Assembly (NCBI RefSeq): GCF_000482705.1
Contig: NZ_AXWO01000001.1
Span: forward strand, 310,001-374,000
Direction: 5' to 3'
Source: Glycomyces arizonensis DSM 44726
GTDB taxonomy: Bacteria > Actinomycetota > Actinomycetes > Mycobacteriales > Micromonosporaceae
DNA length: 64,000 bases
Made by a program: the position numbers and the translations under genes. The stretch's first letter is position 1; every line of letters starts with the position of its first letter. Shown here piece after piece: positions 9,054 through 18,060 of this stretch. Under the pieces are notes generated by a model, which saw nothing but the letters and a program-made list of their open reading frames with translations, was not told the DNA's origin and did no database searches.

Positions 9054-10775
9054 TCATTCGAGGGTGACGTCGAAGCGCGGCGAGTTCATCAGTTCGCGGA
9101 ACGCCTGGTTCGCCTCGGAGTCGCGGTCGATCTCGGAGTTGCGGCCCTCGGCGTCCGGCGAGGAGAAGTAGACGATCGCCTTGAGCCTCGGGTAGTGCGC
9201 GAACTGCTCGTCGGCGGACGCGAACACGGTCCGCTGGTGGTCGGGGTACTCGCTCTCGTGGAACACGCCCCATTCGGCGAGCATCATCGGCTTGTCCGGG
9301 TGGTGGCGGGCGATCCAGTGGTAGAAACCGGGCCACGAGTCCTCGTCGGTCTCGTCGACGATCTCGGTGAAGTCGGAGTGGCCGTCGTCCTTGAGGGACT
9401 GGTTGTAGCCCGACAGGCCGATCCAGTCGACGACGTCGTCCCCGGGGTAGAGCTGGTTGTGCCAGGGCATCTCGACCCACTTCAGGTAGCCCATGTAGTT
9501 CATGACGGTGACGAGGTTGTCGACGCCGTGGCCGCGCAGGAAGGTCACCACGTAGCGGAACATCTCGGCGTAGTCGCCGGCCTCCATGCCCGAGCCGTCC
9601 TCCTGCACGACGTCGTTCTCGGGCTCGTGGTGGACGGTGAAGAAGAACGGCTTGTCGAAGTTCGCGTTGATGTGGTCGGCGAGCCTGAGGAGGAACGCGT
9701 CGACGTCCGGGTCGCCCGCGGCGATCTCGGCCCAGGTGGCCATCTGCGGCTTCCAGTTGATGAACAGCGTCCGCGGGTGCTCGGGGTCCTCGGTGAGCGC
9801 GATCTGCTCGGGGGTGGGGAACAGCTCCTCGTCGGCCCGTTCATAGGCGTGGTAGATGTGCTGGGTCTGCCCGGCGGCCTGCTCGAACTCCAGGAGCGCC
9901 TCCTCCTTGGGGCGGCTGGTGTGGGCGGCGGGCGCGACGCCGATGAGGGCGCCGCAGGTGGGGATGAGCTTCTCGCCGGTGGTGCAGGTGGCGAGGTTGC
10001 CCTCGGCCTGGCCGGCCTCGGGCAGGAGCGGGTCGGGCCGGTCGGCGGCGGGCGCCGGAGTCAGGCTGGGCTGGTCCGGACTGGGCCGGCCGGGGCTGGG
10101 CGGGTCGAGGACGCCGGGCGAGGGCTCGGGCGCCGCGGGGACGGTGCGCAGGATCGGGCCGCGGCCGGCCAGTTGCGTGCCCTCGAATTCGAGGTAGTCG
10201 TCGAGGTCGGGCGTGGAGACGGCGAAGCCGTAGCGTCCGGGGGCGTCGATCGCGCCGGTGACGTCGAAGACGACCTCAGTGGTGGTGGAGCCGACCACGG
10301 CCGTGTCCCAGACGCGGCCGTAGGGCGGGGCGGAGTCGGCGGTGAGCGCGCAGGTGCACGGGAGTGCGTGGACCGAGGAGACCTCGATGGTCATCGCATC
10401 GGTGTCGGGCGGGACGAGGACCGGCATGCGCAGCTCGGCGGTGTGTTCTGGAGCCACTGTGGACTCGTCGACGACGAACTGGAGGTGGGTGACGGCGATG
10501 CCGAGGTCCTCGGTGGTGCCGACGGGCAGGGCGGGCGACCCGGCCGGGGCGGCATGGTCGACCTCGGTGGCGGTGTAGGAGGCGATGACCGGCTCGTGGT
10601 CGACCTGGCCGGGCAGCTCGTCTCCGGCTGACGCGTTCCGGGTGCTCGGTCCCTGCTCGGTGCCGACGCTGTAGCCGACGACGAAGCCGCCCAAGACCAG
10701 TGGGACGGCGGCCAGCAGCGCGATCAGGCCGCGGCCCGTCCTCAGCGAGGCCTGCTGCTTGTGTGAATTGCCCAT
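9054..10775 (-). CDS. Secreted GH26-like glycoside hydrolase (beta-mannanase-type fold)
   Basis: A membrane-anchored or secreted protein of about 573 residues. An N-terminal hydrophobic segment (about residues 14-37) is followed by a DNRLRE-like beta domain (about 60-210), a Pro/Ser-rich linker (about 210-255) and a C-terminal TIM-barrel of the GH26 type. The retaining pair is visible: acid/base Glu in HHEPEND (near residue 383) and the nucleophile in LAEWGVF (near 500). GH26 enzymes cut beta-mannans or beta-1,3-xylans; the true substrate here is unknown, but adjacency to a polysaccharide locus suggests trimming or release of the cell's own glycan. I favour the ATG at 10775, with GAGGTGG about 8 bases upstream, over the in-frame GTG at 10787. 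Confidence 0.8.
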   Translation of the reverse strand: MGNSHKQQASLRTGRGLIALLAAVPLVLGGFVVGYSVGTEQGPSTRNASAGDELPGQVDHEPVIASYTATEVDHAAPAGSPALPVGTTEDLGIAVTHLQFVVDESTVAPEHTAELRMPVLVPPDTDAMTIEVSSVHALPCTCALTADSAPPYGRVWDTAVVGSTTTEVVFDVTGAIDAPGRYGFAVSTPDLDDYLEFEGTQLAGRGPILRTVPAAPEPSPGVLDPPSPGRPSPDQPSLTPAPAADRPDPLLPEAGQAEGNLATCTTGEKLIPTCGALIGVAPAAHTSRPKEEALLEFEQAAGQTQHIYHAYERADEELFPTPEQIALTEDPEHPRTLFINWKPQMATWAEIAAGDPDVDAFLLRLADHINANFDKPFFFTVHHEPENDVVQEDGSGMEAGDYAEMFRYVVTFLRGHGVDNLVTVMNYMGYLKWVEMPWHNQLYPGDDVVDWIGLSGYNQSLKDDGHSDFTEIVDETDEDSWPGFYHWIARHHPDKPMMLAEWGVFHESEYPDHQRTVFASADEQFAHYPRLKAIVYFSSPDAEGRNSEIDRDSEANQAFRELMNSPRFDVTLE

Positions 10776-10986
10776 CTTCGTCCCCACCTCACGGGAGTTT
10801 CACGCGATACACCCTCAAATACCGTGATTCACATGATAGCGAACATAATGGTTTTAATCGACTCTCGCGGCACAACGACCCCGTCCGCACCGGCGATACT
10901 TTTCGGACGGACCCCCGTGCCCGTCACCTTTCCTCTCACTGACTCGTTACATGGGCGAGATCCCGTGAACGAGAAAGGCTTTCGCG

Positions 10987-12717
10987 TTGAGGACCCCTGC
11001 CGCCCGCACCCTCGCCGACTACGGCATCATCGCCCGCCGCTCGTGGTGGCTCATCGTCGGCACCGTCGCCGCCGCCCTCGCGGCCGGGATCTGCTACACC
11101 GCGGCCACGGACGAGGTCTACGAGTCCACCGCCTCGGTCCTGGTGATGCCCACCGCCACCGACACCGACGTCGCCGGGGCGCGCACCTCCGGGCAGGTCA
11201 ACCTCGACACCGAGGCCCAGATCGTCAAGTCCACCGAGGTCGCCCAGGCCGCCGCCGAGCGCCTCGGCGCGCCGTCCGCCGACGAACTGTCCGAACAGGT
11301 CTCGGTCGCCGTGCCGCCCAACACCTCGGTGCTGAAGATCAGCTTCCGCGCCGACGACCCCGAGACCGCCCAGGCGGGCACCATCGCCTTCAGCGAGGCC
11401 TACCTCGCCCACCGCATGGCGGCGGCCACCGCCTCGATCGAGGGCGCGATCACCGCCGAGCAGACCGGACTCGACGCCATCAACACCGAGATTGACGGCG
11501 TCGAAGACGAACTGGACTCACTCGACGGCGGTGACGACAGCGCCGCCCTGGAATCCAGCCTGGACAACCTGAACCGCCAGGCCGGAGAGGTCGAGTCGAC
11601 GATCGCGGCGATGGAGGCCGAGTTGAGCGCCACCACGCCCGGGCGCATCATCAACCAGCCCCCCGCGCCCGAGTCGCCCATCTCGCCCAACCCGCTGTTC
11701 AACCTCGCCGCCGCGCTCGGCGCGGGCCTGCCGCTCGGCCTCATGCTCGCCTGGGCCCGCCACCGCCTGGCCCGCCGCGTCCGCTACCCCGCCGACCTGG
11801 TCGACCGGTGCGAGCTCGACGTCCTCGGCTCGGTGCCGAAGTCGGTCAAGTTCCAGCGGCGCGAGGTCTTCGGCGCCTACAGCCCCGGCGGCCGCGTCTT
11901 CTCCCAGATGCGCAACGTCATCGCCTCACAGCTCACCGGCGATCAGCGCGTCGTGGTCGTCGCCGGGGTCGCGCCCGGCCCGGCCGCCAGTGTCGTCGCC
12001 GCGAACCTCGCCACCGCGATGGCCCGCGCCGGGGACCGCGTCACCGCCGTCGCCGCCGACCCCAGCACCACCGTCGGCCTGCCCGAGCTGTTCGGCACCG
12101 CGTCGGTCCCCGGCCTGGCCGACGTGTGGTCCGGGCGCGTCGACCTGTCCGAGACCATGCAGGCCGCACCGAGGCAGCCGAGCCTGTCGGTCGTCGGCCC
12201 CGGCGCCGCCGCGCGGGCCGCCGGACCCACCAGCGAGGCCGCCGCCGAGACGTTCGCGAAGCTCGCCGAGGCGGGGCGGTTCGTCGTCGTCGACGCGCCG
12301 CCGCTGTCGTGCTCGGCCGACGCCCAGCTGCTGGCCGCGCACGCCGACGCCGTCATCCTCGCCGTCCAGTCGCAGCGCGACTCGGTCTCGGAGACCTCGG
12401 CCGCCGCCGTCGCGATGCGCCAGATCGACACGCCGCTGCTCGGCGCGGTCCTGCTGCCGAACGCGCTGGGCCCGATGAACAACGCGCCGATGCCCGGCGG
12501 GCAGGTGCGCGAGCTCCCGCGCTCGCGGCGGCCCGACGCGCCCGCCGACGAGACGCCCACCGACTCGCTCGATGTCGTCGAGGAGGCTGAGCACGAGCCG
12601 CCCCGCAGGGACGAGCCCGCCGAGGCGCCGCCCCTGCCGATCAACGACTCGCAAGCGCCGCCGAAAGCGGCGAGGAAGCCGAGTCCGGGGCGGCAGCCGG
12701 CGGCAGAGACGCGATGA
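10987..12717 (+). CDS. Wzz/BY-kinase-like chain-length protein with degenerate P-loop
   Basis: A 576-residue polysaccharide co-polymerase. Two transmembrane helices (about residues 20-40 and 237-255) flank an extracytoplasmic Wzz domain that includes a coiled region rich in Glu/Leu (about 150-220). A cytoplasmic CpsD/CapB-like domain follows. Its Walker A position reads GVAPGPAASVVAANL (about residue 327) and lacks the P-loop Lys and Ser/Thr. The second Asp motif is AADPS rather than DAD, the Walker B-like VVVDAPPL is kept, and the C-terminal tail has no tyrosines. It is therefore likely a pseudokinase that sets chain length by scaffolding. TTG start with an AAAGG site upstream; overlaps the next gene by 4 bp. 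Confidence 0.85.
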   Translation: MRTPAARTLADYGIIARRSWWLIVGTVAAALAAGICYTAATDEVYESTASVLVMPTATDTDVAGARTSGQVNLDTEAQIVKSTEVAQAAAERLGAPSADELSEQVSVAVPPNTSVLKISFRADDPETAQAGTIAFSEAYLAHRMAAATASIEGAITAEQTGLDAINTEIDGVEDELDSLDGGDDSAALESSLDNLNRQAGEVESTIAAMEAELSATTPGRIINQPPAPESPISPNPLFNLAAALGAGLPLGLMLAWARHRLARRVRYPADLVDRCELDVLGSVPKSVKFQRREVFGAYSPGGRVFSQMRNVIASQLTGDQRVVVVAGVAPGPAASVVAANLATAMARAGDRVTAVAADPSTTVGLPELFGTASVPGLADVWSGRVDLSETMQAAPRQPSLSVVGPGAAARAAGPTSEAAAETFAKLAEAGRFVVVDAPPLSCSADAQLLAAHADAVILAVQSQRDSVSETSAAAVAMRQIDTPLLGAVLLPNALGPMNNAPMPGGQVRELPRSRRPDAPADETPTDSLDVVEEAEHEPPRRDEPAEAPPLPINDSQAPPKAARKPSPGRQPAAETR

Positions 12718-14090
12718 CCCTCACCGGAGCGGTGCGGACCGGCCGCGCCCGGCCGGACGGCCCCGCGTCCTCAAGGGAAGGACGGCCGCTCACCTGGCTG
12801 CTCGCCGCCTACCCGCTGTGGTGGGCGCTGGGCATGGGCGTCCTCGTCGTCCCGTTCGTGGCCGCCGTCGCGGCCGTGCACCTGCTGCGCCGCAGGTCCG
12901 TCGCCGTCCCGCCCGCCTTCGGCTGGTGGCTGCTGTTCCTGCTGACCGTCGTGCTCAGCCTGGCCAACCTCGGCGTCGACCCGCCAGGCACCGTCGCCGA
13001 GTCGTGGGTCTCCAACCTGCCGGGGGCGACGTTCCGGCTCGGCTTCTACTGCTGCGTCACGCTCATCGTCCTGTGGGCCCACAACCTCCTCGCCGAGGGC
13101 CGCTATCCCAGGGAGCGGCTCATCCGGCTGCTGGCGTGGCTGTTCGTCGTCACCGTCGCCGGGGGCCTGCTCGGGACCTTCGCGGGCGGCTTCGAGTACA
13201 CCTCGCCGGTGGAGGCGCTGCTGCCGAAGTCGGTGGCCTCGGACGGCTTCGTGCAGTCGCTGGTCCACCCGGCCGCCGCGCAGACCATGGACTTCCTCGG
13301 GTACGAGACGCCGCGCCCGGCCGCGCCGTGGGGCTACACCAACACGTGGGGCAACAACTTCGCCATCACCGTCGTGTGGCTCGTCGTGGCCGCCTTCTGC
13401 CTGCCGGTCGCCACGCGCTGGCGCATCGCGGCCACCGCGCTCCTCGCCGTCTCGCTCGTCCCGGCCGTGTACTCGATGAACCGGGGTCTGTGGCTCGGCC
13501 TGGCCGCGATCGCGGTCTTCGCGTCACTGCGGCTGCTCGTCTCCGGCAGGCCCGCAGGGCTCGCCGCGCTCGGCGGCGCCGGGATCGCCGCCGTCCTGCT
13601 GGTGGTGCTCACGCCACTGGGGACGGTCGTGCAGGCGCGGCTCGACCACGGCCACTCCAACGAGGGGCGCGCCTTCTCCTCGGAGACCGCCGCCGAACTG
13701 GTGATCAGCCACTCCCCCGTGCTGGGCTTCGGCTCGACCCGCAAGACGCTCGGCTCCGCCGAGTCGATCGCCGTGGGGCCCACGCCGGAGTGCCCGCGGT
13801 GCGGCGCCCGCACGCTGGGCGGCAACGGCCAGCTGTGGCAGGTCCTGTTCGCGCATGGCCTCGCGGGGACCGTGGCCTACCTCGGGTTCTCCCTGGTCGC
13901 GCTGTGGCGCTTCCGATCCGACCACTCCGCCGTCGGCATCGCCGGGTCGTCGGTCATCTGGCTGTCGCTGCTCTCGATGTTCTACTACAACGCCCTGGTC
14001 ACCCCGCTGCTGCTCACCCTCCTCAGTTACGCGCTCCTCGCCGCCAACCGCATACCGGTGCCACTGGGAACAACCACGGAGAAGTCATGA
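12714..14090 (+). CDS. O-antigen ligase/Wzy-like polysaccharide polymerase
   Basis: A 458-residue integral membrane protein with about ten to twelve predicted helices and one large outer loop in the second half (about residues 300-375), the layout of the Wzy/WaaL superfamily. The loop holds a short Cys motif (CPRCG) that is unusual for such proteins. Members polymerise or ligate undecaprenyl-linked oligosaccharides outside the membrane; which of the two applies here cannot be told from sequence. It overlaps the Wzz-like gene by ATGA and the downstream kinase-like gene by ATGA, so all three are one operon. Confidence 0.8.
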   Translation: MTLTGAVRTGRARPDGPASSREGRPLTWLLAAYPLWWALGMGVLVVPFVAAVAAVHLLRRRSVAVPPAFGWWLLFLLTVVLSLANLGVDPPGTVAESWVSNLPGATFRLGFYCCVTLIVLWAHNLLAEGRYPRERLIRLLAWLFVVTVAGGLLGTFAGGFEYTSPVEALLPKSVASDGFVQSLVHPAAAQTMDFLGYETPRPAAPWGYTNTWGNNFAITVVWLVVAAFCLPVATRWRIAATALLAVSLVPAVYSMNRGLWLGLAAIAVFASLRLLVSGRPAGLAALGGAGIAAVLLVVLTPLGTVVQARLDHGHSNEGRAFSSETAAELVISHSPVLGFGSTRKTLGSAESIAVGPTPECPRCGARTLGGNGQLWQVLFAHGLAGTVAYLGFSLVALWRFRSDHSAVGIAGSSVIWLSLLSMFYYNALVTPLLLTLLSYALLAANRIPVPLGTTTEKS

Positions 14091-15346
14091 GCAGAGCCCT
14101 GCAGACCGCCGACGACCTGCGTCGGCGCGCCACCTACCTCGCCGAGGTGGTCGGCCAGCTGTACCCCGGGCCGGGCCGGTTCGCGTCCGCGCGGGAGCGG
14201 CGGGCCGAGCGCGAGACGCGCCCGTACATCGTCGTGCCGAACCGGCGCCGGCCGCGGGTGCTGATCCCGGCCTCGACGCGGAAGGTCGCCGCCGGGGCGC
14301 TGTCGCGGTACTCCCGGCCCGCCGCGCGCGCGGCCCGCGCCAAGCGCGACGCCGCGGTGTGGGCGCTGCGCCTGGGCCTGGACCGGCTGCTGCTGCCGCA
14401 CCGCATCGAGGTGTCGGCGGCCGAGGGCATCGACGACCACCTGAGCACGGTGCTCGGCCACGAGGTCCACCTGAGCATCCACATCGGACCCGCTAGGGCG
14501 AACCGCAAGCCGGTGCTCCAGATCCTCGACGGCGAGGCCAGGACCGTCGCCTTCGCCAAGCTCGGCGTCAACGAGCTGACGCGCGAGCTCGTGGAGGCCG
14601 AGACGGCGGCGACGCGGCGCCTCGGCGAGTTCGGGCGGCTGAAGATGCTCCGCGTGCCCGCACTGCTGCACTCGGGGACGTGGCGTGGACACAACCTCAT
14701 GGTCACCTCGGCGCTCCCGGCCTGGACCGAGCCGGTCGAGCACGGCGACGCGCGCCGCGTCGCGGCGATGCGCGAGCTGGCACGGGTCGGCGGCACAGTG
14801 CGGTCGCCGCTGGGCGCGTCGGAGTACGCCGCGAGGCTGCGGGCCCGGCTCGACGCGCTCGCGGCGCGGAGCCGCGCCGCCGGTGAGACCGGCACCGACG
14901 CCGACACGCTGGTGGCGGCCGGGGCGACGCTGCTGGACCGGTTCGCCCGCACCGAGCTGACCTTCGGTGCCTGGCACGGCGACTGGTCGCCGTGGAACAC
15001 GTGCGAGGCCGCCGACGTGATCTACCTGTGGGACCTGGAGCGGTTCGAGACCGGCGTCCCGTACGGGTTCGACGCGGTGCACTACCGGCTCCAAGCCGAC
15101 ATCGTGACCCACCAGGTGGACCCGACCACGGCGGTGCTGCTGCTGGCGGCCAACGCCTCGGCGGTGCTGACGCCCATGGGGGTCGCGCCGTCGGAGGCGG
15201 AGCCGACGACGCTGCTGTACCTGGTGGACCTGGCGGCGCGCTACATGAGCGACCAGGCTGAGCAGGCGGGTGCCGCGCTGGGGGCGCTCGGGAGCTGGCT
15301 GCTGCCGACGCTGCTGAGGCACATCGCGCGCCAGCGCGATGCATGA
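14087..15346 (+). CDS. Aminoglycoside-phosphotransferase-fold kinase in polysaccharide operon
   Basis: A 419-residue protein whose C-terminal half carries the APH/choline-kinase catalytic loop HGDWSPWN (near residue 304) and a following metal-binding DLERF. The N-terminal 120 residues are basic and not recognisable. Drug resistance is unlikely given its place between a polymerase and sulfotransferases; a sugar, choline-like or polyprenyl substrate for glycan decoration is a better guess. Translationally coupled to the polymerase through ATGA. Its last codons and stop lie inside a 29-bp tandem repeat. Confidence 0.72.
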   Translation: MSRALQTADDLRRRATYLAEVVGQLYPGPGRFASARERRAERETRPYIVVPNRRRPRVLIPASTRKVAAGALSRYSRPAARAARAKRDAAVWALRLGLDRLLLPHRIEVSAAEGIDDHLSTVLGHEVHLSIHIGPARANRKPVLQILDGEARTVAFAKLGVNELTRELVEAETAATRRLGEFGRLKMLRVPALLHSGTWRGHNLMVTSALPAWTEPVEHGDARRVAAMRELARVGGTVRSPLGASEYAARLRARLDALAARSRAAGETGTDADTLVAAGATLLDRFARTELTFGAWHGDWSPWNTCEAADVIYLWDLERFETGVPYGFDAVHYRLQADIVTHQVDPTTAVLLLAANASAVLTPMGVAPSEAEPTTLLYLVDLAARYMSDQAEQAGAALGALGSWLLPTLLRHIARQRDA

Positions 15347-15437
15347 AGCAGGGCGCGCGCCAGCGCGATGCATGAAGCAGAGTGCGCGCCAGCGCGATGC
15401 ATGAAGCAGGGCGCGCGCCAGCGCGATGCGTGAAGCC
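15325..15437 (+). repeat. 29-bp tandem repeat, four units, spanning a gene end
   Basis: Units begin at 15331, 15360, 15389 and 15418 with an exact 29-bp period and nearly identical sequence (core CCAGCGCGATGCATGAAGCA). Degenerate traces (GCGACGCGTGAAGCA) continue to about 15475. The first unit contains the final codons and TGA stop of the kinase-like gene; the later units repeat that end in the untranslated region. There are no spacers, so it is a minisatellite and not a CRISPR array. Confidence 0.9.
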
Positions 15438-15550
15438 CAAAGCGAGACGGCGCGACGCGTGAAGCACAGCGCGCGGCGACCGAAGGTGCGAGGCGCACGG
15501 AACGGCATCGCGACATGATTTGACCACTGTGGACTATTGAGGAGCACCGT

Positions 15551-16435
15551 TTGAGCGAGCGAACACTGCGGGAGCGCGTCCCGACCTCCGTCAAGGCCGT
15601 CGTCGGCCACTCCACGCGGACCTTCGGGCGCCTGACCTCCTCGTCCCGGATCCTGCCGGGCCTGCTGCTGTGCGGCGGCCAGCGCTGCGGCACCACGTCG
15701 CTGTACCGGGCCCTCGCCCAGCATCCGGCGATCCTCAAGCCCATCTGCCACAAGGGCGTCCACTACTTCGACACCGCTTACGGCCACGACCTCGCCTGGT
15801 ACCGGGCGCACTTCCCCACCAAGGCCGCCGCCCGCCGCGTCGCCGACCACACCGGGCTCGCGCCCATCGGCTTCGAGTCGAGCCCGTACTACCTCTACCA
15901 TCCGCTCGCCGCGCGGCGCTTCGCCCGGGACCTGCCCGGCGTCAAGGTCATCGTGCTCGTCCGCGACCCCGTCGAGCGGGCCTGGTCCCACCACGCCCAC
16001 GAGGTGGCCCGCGGCTTCGAGGACCTCGCCGACTTCGCATCGGCCGTCGCGGCCGAGGACGAGCGGCTGCGCGGCGCCGAGGAGCGGCTGCGCGCCGATG
16101 AGGGCCACTACAGCTTCGACCACCAGCACCACGCCTACACCGCGCGCGGCCGATACACCGACTACCTGGAGCCGCTCGCCGAGGCGGTGGGCCGCGACCG
16201 GGTCCTGGTGCTCGACTCCGGCGAGTTCTTCACCAGGCCCGAGGACGCCTTCGAGCGGGTCCTGCGGTTCCTCGGGCTGCCGTGGCTGGGCGAGTTCGCC
16301 TTCGCCAGGCACAACGCCCGCGGCCGCCCCTCGCCGATGCCGCCCGCGCTGCGCGAGCGATTGAGCGAGCACTACGAGCCGTACGACGAGCGGCTCGCCG
16401 ACTGGCTGGGCGGGGCGCCGAGTTGGAGACGCTGA
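15551..16435 (+). CDS. PAPS-dependent sulfotransferase
   Basis: A 294-residue sulfotransferase of the glycan/heparan type. The 5'-phosphosulfate-binding loop GGQRCGTTSLYRAL (about residues 41-54) and the 3'-phosphate-binding strand VKVIVLVRDPVERAWSHH (about residues 133-150) are both complete. It would move sulfate from PAPS to a glycan hydroxyl in the cytoplasm, leaving PAP. TTG start with GGAG about 6 bases upstream. The flippase start lies inside its 3' end, so they are coupled. Confidence 0.87.
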   Translation: MSERTLRERVPTSVKAVVGHSTRTFGRLTSSSRILPGLLLCGGQRCGTTSLYRALAQHPAILKPICHKGVHYFDTAYGHDLAWYRAHFPTKAAARRVADHTGLAPIGFESSPYYLYHPLAARRFARDLPGVKVIVLVRDPVERAWSHHAHEVARGFEDLADFASAVAAEDERLRGAEERLRADEGHYSFDHQHHAYTARGRYTDYLEPLAEAVGRDRVLVLDSGEFFTRPEDAFERVLRFLGLPWLGEFAFARHNARGRPSPMPPALRERLSEHYEPYDERLADWLGGAPSWRR

Positions 16436-17877
16436 CCGCACCACGCGCCGAACCGGACCGGGCCGAGCTGCGCGGCACCGCGCGCGGCGGCCTGGTGAAC
16501 CTCGTCGGCGCGGCGGTCGCGGGCGGCGGCGGCCTGGCGGTCACCTGGCTGGTGGCCATGGCGCTCTCGCCGTCCGACGCGGGCGCGTTCTTCTCGGTGA
16601 CGTCGGTGTTCCTCCTCGCCGCGGCGCTGGCGCGCCTGGGCACGCCGACGGGGCTCGTGTACTGGGTGGCGCGGCTGCGCCAGGCGGGCCGGGAGGCGGC
16701 GATCGGCTCGGTGCTGCGGATCGCGCTGCGCCCGGCCGTCGCGGTCGCCGTGGCCGCCGCGATCGGCCTGTTCGCGGCGGCGCCGATGTTCGCCCGCCCC
16801 GAGCTCGTACGTCTAGTGGCGGTCTTCCTGCCGGCCTCGGTGGCGATGGAGGCGCTCCTGGCGGCCACGCGCGGCTACCGGCTCATGGGGCCGACGGTCC
16901 TGATCGACAAGTTCGGGCGGACGCTGACGCAGCTGGCGGCGCTCGGCGCGGTCGTCTTGACCGGCGCGTCGTCGGCGCTCGCGGTCACCGCCGCCTGGGC
17001 GCTCCCGTACCTGCCCGCGGCGGCCGCGGCCGGGTGGTACCTGTGGCGGCGACGGCGCGGGGCGAGCGACCCGGGGTTCCCCGACCGGGTGCAGGCCAGG
17101 GCGTTCTGGGGCTTCACCGCACCGCGCGCGGTCGCGGGGGTGGCGCAGATCGGATTGCAGCGCCTCGACATCATCCTGGTGGCGGCCCTGGCCGGGCTCG
17201 GGGCGGCCGCGGTGTACACGGTGGCGACGCGGTTCGTCATCGTGGGGCAGTTGGCGTCGGGGGCGGTCGGGCACGCGGTGCAGCCGCGCGCGGCGGCGGC
17301 GATGGCCGCCGGTGAAGCGCTGTCGGCAAAGCGGCTCTACCAGGAGTCGACGGCGTGGATCGTGGCGCTCACGTGGCCGGTCTACCTGACCGTGGGGCTC
17401 GGGGCCGATTACTACCTGCGGCTGTTCGGCGGCGGGTACGCCACCGAGACGGCGCGCGCGGTGGTGTGGGTCCTGGTGCCCGCGATGATGACCGGCGCGG
17501 CGTGCGGCGTGGTGGACTCGATGCTGTCGATGGCGGGGAAGACCTCGTGGCAGCTGGCCGACGTGGCGATCGCGCTCGCGGTCAACGTGTCGTTGAACCT
17601 GCTCTTGATTCCTTCGCTCGGCGTCGTCGGCGCGGCGATCGCGTGGTCGGCGGCCGTTGTGGTGAATAATCTGATTCCACTCGCGCAATTGTGGCGGACC
17701 TTCGGATTGCATCCGTTCGGCGCGTTGACCAGGCGGTCGCTGCTGGCGACCGGCCTCGGCTTCGGTGCGGTGCCGGCGGCGATGGGTCTGCTCGGCGCGG
17801 GGTGGACATTGACAGCGCTCGTGGCGGCGGGCCTCGCGTGGGCGGGGGTGCTGCTGCGTTACCGACGCAGAATTTAG
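16423..17877 (+). CDS. Wzx-type polysaccharide flippase (MOP superfamily)
   Basis: A 484-residue protein with twelve to fourteen hydrophobic helices and the MOP/oligosaccharide-transporter pattern: a glycine-rich first helix (NLVGAAVAGGGGLAVTWLVAM) and alternating paired helices. Wzx proteins move undecaprenyl-linked repeat units to the outer face of the membrane, where the Wzy-like protein would polymerise them. The TTG at 16423 is the best start I see and overlaps the sulfotransferase by 13 bp; a start a little further in cannot be excluded. Its TAG stop lies within the first palindromic element. Confidence 0.8.
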   Translation: METLTAPRAEPDRAELRGTARGGLVNLVGAAVAGGGGLAVTWLVAMALSPSDAGAFFSVTSVFLLAAALARLGTPTGLVYWVARLRQAGREAAIGSVLRIALRPAVAVAVAAAIGLFAAAPMFARPELVRLVAVFLPASVAMEALLAATRGYRLMGPTVLIDKFGRTLTQLAALGAVVLTGASSALAVTAAWALPYLPAAAAAGWYLWRRRRGASDPGFPDRVQARAFWGFTAPRAVAGVAQIGLQRLDIILVAALAGLGAAAVYTVATRFVIVGQLASGAVGHAVQPRAAAAMAAGEALSAKRLYQESTAWIVALTWPVYLTVGLGADYYLRLFGGGYATETARAVVWVLVPAMMTGAACGVVDSMLSMAGKTSWQLADVAIALAVNVSLNLLLIPSLGVVGAAIAWSAAVVVNNLIPLAQLWRTFGLHPFGALTRRSLLATGLGFGAVPAAMGLLGAGWTLTALVAAGLAWAGVLLRYRRRI

Positions 17878-18041
17878 GGGGTGTGTGGTGGGTCAGGGCG
17901 AGGCGGTATCCGAGTCCGTTTGTTCGCTCGCAAGGCGGAAGGGCTTCCAGATCCCGGTGTTGGATCTGGGAGCCCGACAACGCAGCGAGCGGGCAAACGG
18001 GCCGGATAACGCCCGGTCTGACCCACCGCACACCCCCTAAA
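17873..18041. repeat. Long palindromic non-coding element, copy 1
   Basis: Outer arms 17873-17896 and 18018-18041 pair over 24 bases with one G-T mismatch. Inner arms continue the pairing imperfectly (left contains GGTATCCGAGTCCG, right CGGGCCGGATAACG). A terminal hairpin has stem 17941-17954 with 17962-17975 and loop CGGTGTT at 17955-17961. It starts on the stop codon of the flippase and ends 19 bp before the methyltransferase. It has no coding frame. A second copy at 19212-19478 has different stem bases but the same pairing and the same loop. Confidence 0.85.
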
Positions 18042-18060
18042 CCCCGATGGAGGATGGCGC

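Noticed and set aside
14087-15346. Antibiotic-resistance aminoglycoside kinase
   Set aside because: Only the kinase fold is shared; the operon context and the N-terminal half do not fit a resistance gene.
15325-15475. CRISPR-like array
   Set aside because: Units are directly adjacent with a 29-bp period, without unique spacers and without cas genes; it is a tandem repeat.
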